Shown piece after piece: positions 24,755-33,619 of a DNA stretch of 64,000 nt; the first letter of the stretch is position 1, and each line of letters begins with the position of its first letter. The DNA lies in assembly GCF_900105395.1 (NCBI RefSeq), contig NZ_LT629775.1:9513501-9577500 (forward strand). The letters run 5' to 3'. Below the pieces are notes generated by a model, which was not told the origin of the DNA, did no database searches, and worked only from the letters and a program-made list of their open reading frames with translations. The stretch comes from Streptomyces sp. TLI_053. GTDB lineage: Bacteria; Actinomycetota; Actinomycetes; Streptomycetales; Streptomycetaceae. A program made the position numbers and the translations under genes.

Positions 24755-25192
24755 ATGTCCGTGAAGAAGACAGCATCCCGCCTCGCCCTCATCGGCGCGA
24801 CCGTCACGCTCGCGTTCGGCGGCCTGGGCGGCCAGGCCAACGCCAGCGTCGAGAACATCGACAGCTGGGGCTCGTACACCTGCGCTTCCAAGGGCGGTTA
24901 CTACTGCCTCTGGTACGGCCCCAACCGCGGCGGCGGCGTTTGGAGCAGCAACGTCGTCGCCACCCCCACCATCAGCGGGAACTTCAGCGACGGCAACCCC
25001 GTCCGGAACAACGCCGCCTCCGCCGAGAACGCGAGCGCCTGCGACGTCGGCATCTGGGTGTACCCCAACTACATGGGCGACGAGAACTGGCTGAGTCCCA
25101 ACCGGGGCGGCAACCTCACGCCGTGGCTCAGGAACAACGAGGCGTCGATGGCCCTGGACGACGCCACGCGCGCGTTCTGCCCCACCGTCTGA
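24755..25192 (+). CDS. Secreted peptidase inhibitor I36-like protein
   Basis: 145 residues. A signal peptide (SRLALIGATVTLAFGGLGGQ, cleavage near ANA, residue ~29) is followed by a ~115-residue domain with YYCLWYGPNRGGGVWSSN and WVYPNYMGDENWLSPNRGG, the two-fold Greek-key pattern of the I36 (SMPI-like, beta/gamma-crystallin) family. Members include Streptomyces metalloproteinase inhibitors, although many are only annotated by fold. Four cysteines can form two disulfides. A strong GGAGGAG site supports ATG 24755. Confidence 0.85.
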   Translation: MSVKKTASRLALIGATVTLAFGGLGGQANASVENIDSWGSYTCASKGGYYCLWYGPNRGGGVWSSNVVATPTISGNFSDGNPVRNNAASAENASACDVGIWVYPNYMGDENWLSPNRGGNLTPWLRNNEASMALDDATRAFCPTV

Positions 25193-25274
25193 CGATCCGC
25201 CCGTGAACCAGGGCCTGCCCGTCGGTACGAACACCGGCGGGCAGGCCGTCCCGCGAACCCGAAGGAGAACGGTC

Positions 25275-26240
25275 GTGACTGGCGCAGCGAGACTCCGCCG
25301 AGGGCGGCTCCTGGCACCGGCGCTGCTCGCTCTGGCGGTGGCCGGCTGCTCCGCGGGGCAGGTCGCGCCGACGTCCGCCCGGGTGCCGCCGTCCGTCCCG
25401 GTGCCTCCGCCCGCTGCGGTGGCGACTCCCGTGCCCGAACCCTCGCAGGTCGCCGGACTCCGGCTCCCGATCGCGGACTACATGCTGACGCCCCAGCAGT
25501 CGGCCGAGCTGAAGTGGCTGAACACCAAAAAGGCCGCTCTCTGCATGAAGGAGTACGGCTTCGACCTGCCGATCGCGCCCGGTCCGGTCGTCTCGGCCTC
25601 CGACTCCCTCCTGTTCCGTCGCTACGGCCTGGTCGATCCGGAGAGCGTCGGCACCTGGGGCTACCACCTGCCCAGACGTGACACCGCGACTCCGAGGGCC
25701 ACGCTCTCCCCGGCGGAGAACGCCCTGTTGCTCGGCCGGGACGCCACGGGCAAGCCGGTGACCAGGTCGAACGGCCGGGCGGTGCCCGCCGGAGGCTGCC
25801 AGGGCAGGGCGAACACCGAACTCCGGTCGCTGCAGCCCGGCGGACAGGGCACCGGCGGAGGCGCGTCCCAACTCGCGGCGCAGACCAAGTCCGAGAGCTT
25901 CTCCCGCTCGATGGCCGATCCGCGGGTGAAGGAGGTCTTCGGACGCTGGTCGGAGTGCCTGCGCGCCGACGGATTCAGCGCGGCGAACCCGGTCGAGGCC
26001 GGGGCGGACCTGCCGTCCGTGAAGCAGCCGGAGCCGGACGCCGCGGAGATCCGCATGGCGCAGACCGATGTGGAGTGCAAGGCACGCACCGACCTGATCG
26101 GGATCTGGTTCGCCGTCGAATCCGACTACCAGAAGGCCGCGATCGCCCAGCAGCCCCAGGCGTTCGCTGCACTCAAGGCCGAGCGCGACGCGCAGGCCGC
26201 CGAACTCGCGCGGCAGATCGCCGCACTGCCCGGCGGCTGA
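25275..26240 (+). CDS. Secreted lipoprotein of unknown function
   Basis: 321 residues. The signal sequence ends in a lipobox (LLALAVAGCS, Cys near residue 26), so it should be lipid-anchored on the outside of the membrane. A proline-rich spacer follows, then a helical domain with paired cysteines (AALCMKEYGFDL, WSECLRADGF, DVECKARTDL), a layout common in actinobacterial lipoproteins of unknown role. GTG 25275 has a GAAGGAG site; the upstream ATG at 25203 would add a non-signal extension. It follows the I36 gene by about 80 bp and may be cotranscribed. Confidence 0.8.
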   Translation: MTGAARLRRGRLLAPALLALAVAGCSAGQVAPTSARVPPSVPVPPPAAVATPVPEPSQVAGLRLPIADYMLTPQQSAELKWLNTKKAALCMKEYGFDLPIAPGPVVSASDSLLFRRYGLVDPESVGTWGYHLPRRDTATPRATLSPAENALLLGRDATGKPVTRSNGRAVPAGGCQGRANTELRSLQPGGQGTGGGASQLAAQTKSESFSRSMADPRVKEVFGRWSECLRADGFSAANPVEAGADLPSVKQPEPDAAEIRMAQTDVECKARTDLIGIWFAVESDYQKAAIAQQPQAFAALKAERDAQAAELARQIAALPGG

Positions 26241-26325
26241 GCGCCGTGACGCTCCCGCTCCTCCGTCGTCGGGCGTTCCCGTGAGCCGGCGGCCCGGTTC
26301 TTCGGAGCGGGATCCCCGGACGGTT

Positions 26326-28278
26326 TCAGCGCGGCAGGACGAACACGGAGCTGCCGGGTTCCCGCAGGGCGGCCGGGTGCTGCGGTGACGCGGGGGGCGG
26401 ATCGGCGCGTCCGGGAGGAGCAACGAGGAGCTCTCTCCGGCGGGGGTCGGGGAGACCGAGGTCCCGGCTCGTGCCCTGCCGGTACCGGCCGGTGCGGCGG
26501 TACCACTGGTTGTCGCCGGCCATCCAGTCCCGCAGCGCGGCGAGGTACGCGGTGTGCTCGCCGCCGAGCTCCCGTCCGGCGACCCGGGTGAACTCCTGGA
26601 CCCGCGCCTCGAAGAGCCGGTAGGTCACGTCCACCGCCTGTTGCAGGCTTCCGCCGAGCAGATGGTGGAACGTGTGGACGGCGTTGCAGACCTCCCGCTC
26701 CTCGTCGATCTCCTTGCGGTAGGAGTGGATGTCGTTGCGCAGGCCGACGGTGTCGGCGAAGGCGGCCTCCAGGCGTCGCAGAGCCGGGGTCGTGGCGGGG
26801 CGGGTGCCGGTGAGGCCGATGGACAGGTCCGTGCCGGCGCTGGCCCGCCGGAACTCCAGGTAGTGGACCGGGTCGGGGACGCGGCCGTGCATCGCCGCGT
26901 CGAGTTCCTCCAGGTTGGCCGCCACGAAGTCGGACACGTACCCGGCGAACCGTTCGCGGTGGCCGGCGGTCATCGTGGGAGCGGTGTGGGCCCACAGGTC
27001 CGTGAGGGCGTGCTCGACCTGGTTGGCCGGCGGCGGCACCGGTTCGCCGCGCAGGGGCATGAACGACGGCAGCCGTTCGACGAACGCCCGCGCTCCGGCG
27101 GGGTCGCGGGGCAGTTTGTAGGCCGTGACGAAGTAGTCGTCCAGGGCGAGCAGGCACACGTCCCACCGGGCGATCGTCGTCAGCCGGTCGGCGGGGGCGT
27201 CCGGGTGCGTGAGGGCGGCGAACAGCGGCCAGTCGTCGCTGTCGAAGCTTTGCTCGGTCCAGACGGCCGGTCCGGGCGGAAGCAGTACCGGCGCGAGCAG
27301 TGCGACCGAGCGGGCCCAGTCCTTGGCCTCCCGTCGCGCCTGCTCCAGGTGCGGGTTGGTGCGGGCGGGCCAGGGCAGGCCGAAGGGCGGCAGGCGGAAA
27401 GGGTACCCGGGCGTGGTCGGGCCCGGGAGGTCGGCGCGGTTGTGCCGTTCGGGGGGATCCTGGTGCGGTGCGCGTGGGCTCACCAACCGCACGGCCGAGG
27501 TGCCCGGCCCGGTGGGTCCGGTCGGCAGGACGCCGTGACGGCCCTGGCCCGCGACGTGCCGGCGCCGGATCTCGGCGTCACCGGCCAGCCAGTCCCGCAG
27601 CCCCTGGTCGGGCCGGCCGCGCTCGAACTCCGCCAGGCGCGCCGCCCGCAGCCGCCGGCCGACCGGGACCGCCCGGGACCTGGAGCACCGGAGCAGGCGG
27701 GCGAGGGCGCCGAGCGCGTCCGGTCGAACGCTCGGATGGGCCAGGTCCTCCGACAGTGCGGACACGTCCGCGAACGCGTTCGTCACCGGGGAGGAGGCGA
27801 ACTGACGGCTCGTTCGCTCCACCAGCAGGGCCGCCCAGTGGCGGAACGGGCGCCGGGCCCGGAGGTGGGCCATCAGGTCGGCCTCCACGAGCTCGACGGG
27901 TGCCGCTCCCGGATCCCGGAGTTCGGCCACGCGTTCGGCGAAGCGCCGGGACCAGTCGTCGGGACTCCGGGCCACGGTCCTGGCCCACAGGCTGCACCGG
28001 GCATGGTTCCGGACGGCGTCCGGGGTGTGCGCCGGTTGGCCGGCCCAGGTGTACCAGGCGGCGAGCAACGCCAGTTCGGCAGCCGGAACATCGGGGTGGC
28101 ACCACGCGGCCCGCTCCAGGCCGTCGGCGGGCGTCAGCCCGTGCGCGGACGTCCAGCGTCGGTGCTCCGTGCGGACGGATTCGGCCCGGGGATTGCGCCG
28201 TGCCGGGGCCGACGGGCACGGAGGTGACGGTGGGGACGGCTCGATCCGGGGGAAGGAGGGCTCTGCAAGGTCTCGCAT
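26326..28278 (-). CDS. Two-part terpene synthase with degenerate N-terminal half
   Basis: 650 residues. The C-terminal half (from ~292, YPFRLPPFGLPWPARTNPHL) resembles the first domain of geosmin/germacradienol synthases. Its metal site has Asp380-Asp381 (LLALDDYFVTAYK) and the NSE triad Asn515, Ser519, Glu523 (NDIHSYRKEIDEERE). The +5 acidic residue of DDHFLE is replaced by Thr. The N-terminal half (~28-235) keeps a class I terpene synthase-like pattern (HPDVPAAELALLAAWYTWA) but lacks both metal motifs, so it should be inactive. The enzyme probably ionises farnesyl or a related diphosphate. Start ATG 28278 has a close GGCGGGGGG site. It is preceded by the 10-bp tandem array and the aminotransferase/radical SAM pair. 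Confidence 0.85.
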   Translation of the reverse strand: MRDLAEPSFPRIEPSPPSPPCPSAPARRNPRAESVRTEHRRWTSAHGLTPADGLERAAWCHPDVPAAELALLAAWYTWAGQPAHTPDAVRNHARCSLWARTVARSPDDWSRRFAERVAELRDPGAAPVELVEADLMAHLRARRPFRHWAALLVERTSRQFASSPVTNAFADVSALSEDLAHPSVRPDALGALARLLRCSRSRAVPVGRRLRAARLAEFERGRPDQGLRDWLAGDAEIRRRHVAGQGRHGVLPTGPTGPGTSAVRLVSPRAPHQDPPERHNRADLPGPTTPGYPFRLPPFGLPWPARTNPHLEQARREAKDWARSVALLAPVLLPPGPAVWTEQSFDSDDWPLFAALTHPDAPADRLTTIARWDVCLLALDDYFVTAYKLPRDPAGARAFVERLPSFMPLRGEPVPPPANQVEHALTDLWAHTAPTMTAGHRERFAGYVSDFVAANLEELDAAMHGRVPDPVHYLEFRRASAGTDLSIGLTGTRPATTPALRRLEAAFADTVGLRNDIHSYRKEIDEEREVCNAVHTFHHLLGGSLQQAVDVTYRLFEARVQEFTRVAGRELGGEHTAYLAALRDWMAGDNQWYRRTGRYRQGTSRDLGLPDPRRRELLVAPPGRADPPPASPQHPAALREPGSSVFVLPR

Positions 28279-28470
28279 GCCCCCCGCCTACCCATCGGCC
28301 GCAGACGGTCTTGGCTCGACGTCCCGCGGAGGCCCGCGCGTGGAGGCGCGGCAGGGGCGCCCACCGCGCAATGCGCGCGCCGTCGGGCGACCGGCGGCAG
28401 AGAGGGCTCGAGGGGAGCCTCGGCCCCCGTCCGCCGGCCGGGGGTCCTCCGTGGCGACCGCAGGGAGTGT

Positions 28471-28540
28471 CAACGGCCGTCAACGGCCGTCAACGGCCGT
28501 CAACGGCCGTCAACGGCCGTCACTGGCCGTCAACGGTCGG
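28471..28540. repeat. 10-bp tandem repeat, seven units
   Basis: CAACGGCCGT is repeated five times without change (28471-28520), then CACTGGCCGT and CAACGGTCGG. The period equals about one helical turn. The array contains the aminotransferase stop codon at its edge (28530) and lies about 190 bp upstream of the terpene synthase start. On the minus strand each unit reads GGCCGTTGAC-like, so a TTGAC -35-like word recurs on the same DNA face. Confidence 0.9.
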
Positions 28541-29612
28541 GTTCGGGCTCGCCCCCCCTGAGCTCGTCGTGCGGACGGGGCGCGGGGGGAGTCGGGACCG
28601 GAGGCGCCACCGGCGTCGGGCCGAAGGCGTCGGCCAGGCTGGTCAGGACGGAGCCGGACCAGCCGCCGTCCCCGAACACGCCGGCCGGCAGGGCGAGCAG
28701 GCCGTACTCGCGCCGGAGAGTCTCTGCGGCCATCTCGACCGGGAAGAAGTAGTTGCCGGGACACGTCCGGCTCGGCATGGGGATCGCCGCCAGCACCTCG
28801 TCCGGCAACCGTGCGAACAACCGCTCGGCGCGTGCCGCCAGTTCGTCGACGACCTGCCGGGGCGTGTCGCCGTGCACGGTCAGCAGGTGGTCGGCGAGCC
28901 TCAGCTGCGCCGGCGTCGGCGGGTCCGCCCGGAAGGCCTCGGCCAGGTCGGCCTCCGCGGGACCCAGCAGGACGACGCCGAACGTGCGCGGCCACAGCCA
29001 TCCCTTGGTGACCGAGTGCAGCAGGACCGCGCGGTCGGTGTCCAGCAGACGTTGCGTACCGGGAGCGAACGGCGCACCCAGGTCGTAGACGGTGTCGATC
29101 AGCAGTCGGCGGTGCGGCGACTCCTCCAGCCAGGCGATCACGGCGGTGACCTCCGCATCGGACAGGTACCGGCCGAGCGGCTTGCTGGGGTTGGTGAGCA
29201 GCAGGTACTCGGGCCGGTCGCCCGCCGGGGACCTCGGCAGGGCCGGCGCGGGCAGCGTCGGGTAGGACCCGGGCACCAGGCCGGCGGCGCGGGCCAGCTC
29301 GAAGTAGACCGGGTACACGTCGCCGGGCAACCACAGCCGTGCCCGCACGGCGTGCAGCTGCTGGAACACCACACCGAGCCCGTGGCGGACCCCTCGGCAG
29401 ACCATGGCGCGGCGGGACCACTCCTGCGGCAGTTCGAACCTCCGCAGCCAGGCCCGGGCGAGATCGCAGCGGTGCACCCTGCCCGTGCCGGTCGGCGGTT
29501 CCGGCCGCACGGGGGCGAGCGCCCGGTACACGTTCGTCTCGGCGGCGTCCACGAGCGAGGGTGAAGCACCGAGCTGCCGCTGCCGGAATGCCTGGAACTC
29601 GTCGAACCTCAT
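28530..29612 (-). CDS. PLP-dependent class I/II aminotransferase-like enzyme
   Basis: 360 residues, fold type I. The PLP lysine is Lys203 in LLHSVTKGWLWPRTFGVVLL; Asn141 (LLTNPSKPLGRYL), Asp173 and Tyr176 (IDTVYDLGAPF) fit the usual cofactor pocket. Family members transfer amino groups or act as C-C-bond lyases; the substrate is unknown. ATG 29612 overlaps the stop of the radical SAM gene (ATGA), so the pair is made together. The end lies within the 10-bp tandem array. The C-terminal ~25 residues are proline-rich. Confidence 0.85.
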   Translation of the reverse strand: MRFDEFQAFRQRQLGASPSLVDAAETNVYRALAPVRPEPPTGTGRVHRCDLARAWLRRFELPQEWSRRAMVCRGVRHGLGVVFQQLHAVRARLWLPGDVYPVYFELARAAGLVPGSYPTLPAPALPRSPAGDRPEYLLLTNPSKPLGRYLSDAEVTAVIAWLEESPHRRLLIDTVYDLGAPFAPGTQRLLDTDRAVLLHSVTKGWLWPRTFGVVLLGPAEADLAEAFRADPPTPAQLRLADHLLTVHGDTPRQVVDELAARAERLFARLPDEVLAAIPMPSRTCPGNYFFPVEMAAETLRREYGLLALPAGVFGDGGWSGSVLTSLADAFGPTPVAPPVPTPPAPRPHDELRGGEPEPDR

Positions 29613-30949
29613 ACCGCTGCGCCCTCCGCCACGATCTCGCTGGCCCGGTCCTCGAGGGAGGCGTAGCAGCGTCCGTCGGCCATGACGTTCCAGCTGCGCG
29701 CGATCCCGTTGGTGCGTTCCCAGAGCAGACTGGGCTCGGTGTAGGCGGCGATCCGCATCGGTCGGCCGTCCCAGGTGCCGCGGAAGACCGGCGCGCCCCA
29801 GGGCAGGCGGCTCGCCGCTTCGAAACCGTGCTGCGCGGCGAACCGGGTGACGACGGACAGCGAGACCTGGTGTTCCCGGCTCCAGACGTTGGCGGAGCGC
29901 TCGAAGTAGAGCGATTCGGTGCTGGTGGAGACGTAGAGCTCCTTGAAGCAGACCTCCTCGACACCGAGGGCGGCGGCCCACGAGAGGTAGTCGGCGACGC
30001 CGCTCGCGTCGGCCACGCCGCCGCGCTGGAGCACGCAGATCAGCCTCGTCCGCAGCCCCGGCCAGCGGTCGCGCTCCAGGCGCCAGGTGTCGATCACGGA
30101 GCCCACGGGCGTGCGGAGTGCCATCAGCCGCTCGCTGACGGCGTCGTCCTGATGGTGCCTGGAGACCGCCAGCACGCTCAGGCCCGCGTCGCCCAGGGCC
30201 GCCAGCCGGTCGGCCCGGTCGGCGTGCCGGCCCTTCGCCAGGGTGTGCGCGTTGGTGATCAGGACGACCTTCGGGAAGGCCGCCGAGCAGGCGGACACCA
30301 GCCGCAGCTGCTGTTCGAACGGTATGAGCGTGGGCTCCCCGCCGCCCGTGATCACGGCCCGTTCGGCGCCCGCCGCGCGGGCGCGCTCCAGCCAGTGGCC
30401 GACCGCGCCCCACGGGACCCGGGCCGGCGGCTGGTCGCTGGAGATCGAGGCCGCGGAGAAGCAGAACGAGCAGCGGGCCTGGCAGGCGGAGGCGACCGGC
30501 AGGACCGAGACCGAGCGGGGTCGCAGGTCGGCGTAGCCGCGCCGGGCCGATGCCTGCAGGTGCAGGGAGGCCGCCATGGCGTCCTCGACGGTCGTCGGGT
30601 GCAGCGCGTACTCGTCGTCCGCCCGGCCGAGCTCGTGGACGGCCGACAGCCGGATGCGGTCCTCGTGCAGTTCCGTGCCGAGACCGGTCGACACGTTGGG
30701 TACCAGCCGTTCCGGGTCCACCGTGGTCTCCAGGACCAGCAACCGGTCACCCGGAACGGCCAGACGTTCCAGCAGGCGTCGTGCCTTGCCGATGCCGATG
30801 CCCAGCTCCGCGCGGGTCAGCAGATGGAACCGGTCGGGAAAGGTGCTCTCCGGGATCCCCGCCTTGCCGTAGGCGAATGCGTACTTGTCGAAGCCCTTCG
30901 CGAAGTTCGACAGCACGATGACGTGGAAGCGCTGCTCGCTGCTGTTCAT
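29609..30949 (-). CDS. Radical SAM enzyme
   Basis: 446 residues. The iron-sulfur motif is C156-x3-C160-x2-C163 (ASACQARCSFCFSAASIS), followed by AVITGGGEPTLIPFEQQLRL, the GGE loop that binds S-adenosylmethionine. The N-terminal 140 residues are an extra domain (RFHVIVLSNFAKGFDKYAFA). Only one cysteine is seen near the C-terminus (NVMADGRCYASLED), so SPASM-type auxiliary clusters are unlikely. It should generate a 5'-deoxyadenosyl radical for an unknown substrate. ATG 30949 is chosen; GTG 30964 is an alternative. It overlaps the aminotransferase start, and the hydrolase at 31161 is divergent. Confidence 0.88.
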   Translation of the reverse strand: MNSSEQRFHVIVLSNFAKGFDKYAFAYGKAGIPESTFPDRFHLLTRAELGIGIGKARRLLERLAVPGDRLLVLETTVDPERLVPNVSTGLGTELHEDRIRLSAVHELGRADDEYALHPTTVEDAMAASLHLQASARRGYADLRPRSVSVLPVASACQARCSFCFSAASISSDQPPARVPWGAVGHWLERARAAGAERAVITGGGEPTLIPFEQQLRLVSACSAAFPKVVLITNAHTLAKGRHADRADRLAALGDAGLSVLAVSRHHQDDAVSERLMALRTPVGSVIDTWRLERDRWPGLRTRLICVLQRGGVADASGVADYLSWAAALGVEEVCFKELYVSTSTESLYFERSANVWSREHQVSLSVVTRFAAQHGFEAASRLPWGAPVFRGTWDGRPMRIAAYTEPSLLWERTNGIARSWNVMADGRCYASLEDRASEIVAEGAAV

Positions 30950-31160
30950 CCGGTCATCATGCACGAACGGGTTCCCGCTGATCGTCGCCGCCCCGGGGCC
31001 CGGGAGCGGTGCCCGGCGGCACGGGACCGGGTGGTCCCGAAGTAGCAGGCCCGCAGCGGTATTTCGGCGGGGGTGGCCGGTACCGGCGGTGGACGTGCCC
31101 GGCCGTCGCGGGCGCCTACGCTCGCCCCGACGGCTCGCCGAGAACCCCGGGGGAGAGATT

Positions 31161-32747
31161 GTGATCCGCGCCGCCAGGTCGGCCGCCGCTGTGGCGGCGG
31201 TTGCCATGACCCTCCTCACCGCGTCGGCCGCACCGGCCCTCGGCGCCGCTGCACCGACCGCCGCCGCGACCACCGCCGATCCGCCGGCCGCCGCGACCGC
31301 CGATCCGCTCGCCACCCTCCGCGGCCAACAACCGCCCTGGCACCCCTGCGCGAGCGGCCCGGACGACGCCGACGGCGCCGACCTCGACGCCGCCGGCGCC
31401 CGCTGCACCGGGATCACCGTCCCCCTCGACTACCGCCACCCCGGCGGACGCACGCTGAGCATCGCCGTCTCCCGGCTGCCCGCCACCGACCCCGCCCACC
31501 GGCTGGGCACCCTGTTCTACAACCCCGGCGGCCCCGGCGTCCCCGCCCGCGCGCTCTCCCTCGCGCTGCGCCGGGCGGCGCCCGACCTCGGCGCTCGCTA
31601 CGACATCGTCGCCATGGACCCGCGCTTCGTCGGCGCCAGCAGCCCCCTCGACTGCGGCTGGCCGACGTCCGGCCCGGGCGCGGCCGGCCCCGACCGCCTC
31701 GGCTTCGACCGCTCCGCCGAGATCGCCAAGGACCTCGCGGCCCGCTGCGCCCCGTACCGGTCCCTGCTGCCGCACGCCTCCACCCGCAACACCGCCCGGG
31801 ACCTGGACCTGGTGCGCGCCGTGCTCGGCGAGCCGACGATCGCCTACCTCGGTTCGTCCTACGGGAGTTACCTCGGTGAGGTCTACCTCCAGCTGTTCCC
31901 CGACCGGCTGGGGCGGGCGGTGTTCGACGCCGCCATGGACCCGGACCGCTTCGGCCCCGACCTGACGGCCACCCAGGGCCCGGCGATGGCGGCCGCGCTC
32001 ACCGCCTGGGCCGCCTGGGCGGCCGGCCACGACGACCGCCACCACCTGGGGACGACCACCGCCGAGGTCCTGGCCTCGGTCGAGCGGGTGCGCCTGGCCG
32101 CCGAACGCGCCCCGCTCGCGGTGGGAGCCCACCGCGTCGACGCGCGGGCGCTGCCGCAGGTGCTGTGGACGGTGTCGGGCGGCGACGACGCCAACGCCTA
32201 CGAGGAGTTCTCCGCCCTGGCACGCGTCCTGCTCGACGCCGCCGAGGGCCGGCCCGCCCGGCCGACCGAGTTGCTGGAGGCGGTGCTGACCGGCCTGGCG
32301 TCGCCCGACACCGGGGGCTCCGCGGCCGTGCAGACCGCGATCATGTGCGCGGACCGCGCCGTGCCGCGCGACCCGCTCGGCTACTACCGCGACATCGAGG
32401 CCCACCGCGCCGACGAGCCCCTGTTCGGCCCGCTCACCCGCAACCTCACCCCCTGCACCTTCTGGCCCGCCGGACCCGCCGAGGCGCCCACCCGGGTGCG
32501 CAACGCCGTTCCGGTGCTGCTGGTCGGTGCCGACGGAGACCCGGCCGCCACCTACCCCGGCCAGCTCTCCGCCCACCGCGCCCTGACCGGTTCCCGGCTG
32601 GTGACCCTGCGCGGGGCGTTCCGCCACACCGTCTACGCGGGCATGTTCGCCCCCCGGGACGCCTGCATGGACGCGGCCGTCGACCGCTACCTCCTCGACG
32701 GCGTCATGCCCGCCCAGGACACCGACTGCCCCGCACCGCGCCCGTAG
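31161..32747 (+). CDS. Secreted alpha/beta hydrolase (tripeptidyl aminopeptidase-like)
   Basis: 528 residues with a signal peptide (SAAAVAAVAMTLLTASAAPA, cleavage about residue 30). The catalytic domain shows the oxyanion loop NPGGPG (121-126), nucleophile Ser233 in YLGSSYGSYLGE, acid in VGADGDPAATY and histidine in AFRHTVYAG. This is the pattern of the Streptomyces tripeptidyl aminopeptidase / SlpD-E family, which removes short peptides outside the cell. GTG 31161 has a GGGGGAGAG site. Divergent from the radical SAM gene. Confidence 0.88.
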   Translation: MIRAARSAAAVAAVAMTLLTASAAPALGAAAPTAAATTADPPAAATADPLATLRGQQPPWHPCASGPDDADGADLDAAGARCTGITVPLDYRHPGGRTLSIAVSRLPATDPAHRLGTLFYNPGGPGVPARALSLALRRAAPDLGARYDIVAMDPRFVGASSPLDCGWPTSGPGAAGPDRLGFDRSAEIAKDLAARCAPYRSLLPHASTRNTARDLDLVRAVLGEPTIAYLGSSYGSYLGEVYLQLFPDRLGRAVFDAAMDPDRFGPDLTATQGPAMAAALTAWAAWAAGHDDRHHLGTTTAEVLASVERVRLAAERAPLAVGAHRVDARALPQVLWTVSGGDDANAYEEFSALARVLLDAAEGRPARPTELLEAVLTGLASPDTGGSAAVQTAIMCADRAVPRDPLGYYRDIEAHRADEPLFGPLTRNLTPCTFWPAGPAEAPTRVRNAVPVLLVGADGDPAATYPGQLSAHRALTGSRLVTLRGAFRHTVYAGMFAPRDACMDAAVDRYLLDGVMPAQDTDCPAPRP

Positions 32748-33619
32748 GACGTGCGCGGGGCCTGAGTCCCGCGGGGGCTGCGACGTCGGGTACGTCACCC
32801 CCGGGCCTGTCCCTGTCGGCCGGTACGCGGGGAATCGCGTAGCGCGACCGGGCACACGCTGACGGTTGCGGCCGGCCACCGGGGGGCGTGGCCGCGTCCT
32901 CGAACACGATGGCCGCGGCGAGGAGTCGCGGGCGACGATCCCTGCGGTGTGTCCGGCGGGCCTGGTCGGGCAGCAGGGGACAGGAGTCAGGAGTGAGAAC
33001 CGGGGTCGACCCCCCGGTCGCTGGGGATCGCGGGGAAGCCGTCGACGTACATCGCCGGGCTGAACTGTCCACCACCCGCAGCCCGACCCGCCGTCCGCCG
33101 GGTCCTGGACCTGCCACCCGGCCGTACGGACCGCGCTGGCACGACCCCGGCTGCGTTGGCCGCGGGACGCGTTCGTTCCGACACCGCGGCGGCGCCGTGC
33201 ACGGCCACCTGCGCGAGACGAAGGCTGCGAGCACCCAGGACCGGCCTGCCACCCGGGCGGCGTTCCTGTCCACGGCGACAAATCCCGCCGCGTACGTGTT
33301 GTGCCGCGCTCCATGGCGAGCCCGTCGGCGCGGGGCGAGGCTGGAAGCAGTGTCCATCGAGCGGTGAGGAGGCCCGAGGACACGACCCGGCCCGGGGCAG
33401 CGACAGCCGTGCCGCCCCCTCCCGAAGGGTCACCGACGCCACCGCGTCGCCGGTCTCCACGACCGCTCGACCTCCCACGCCCGCCGTCCCGTCGACGGCC
33501 CGTACGGGTCGGCCTCACCGCCGGGCGGTCGTCCCCCCGACACCCTCGTCGGGGCGGACGGCCGCCCTGTCCTCCGCACCACCGGCCGTCCACGACGGCA
33601 CGAACCAGGAGCGAACACC
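32748..33619. other. Gene-free region, 870 bp
   Basis: Open frames exist in several phases but all are rich in Arg/Pro/Ala, lack ribosome sites and match no family. Some are long only because stop codons are rare at this GC content. I see no RNA gene. It may be decayed sequence. Confidence 0.45.

Noticed and set aside
32888..33367. Possible gene in the 870-bp gap
   Set aside because: Low-complexity Arg/Ala composition, no ribosome site and no recognisable motif.
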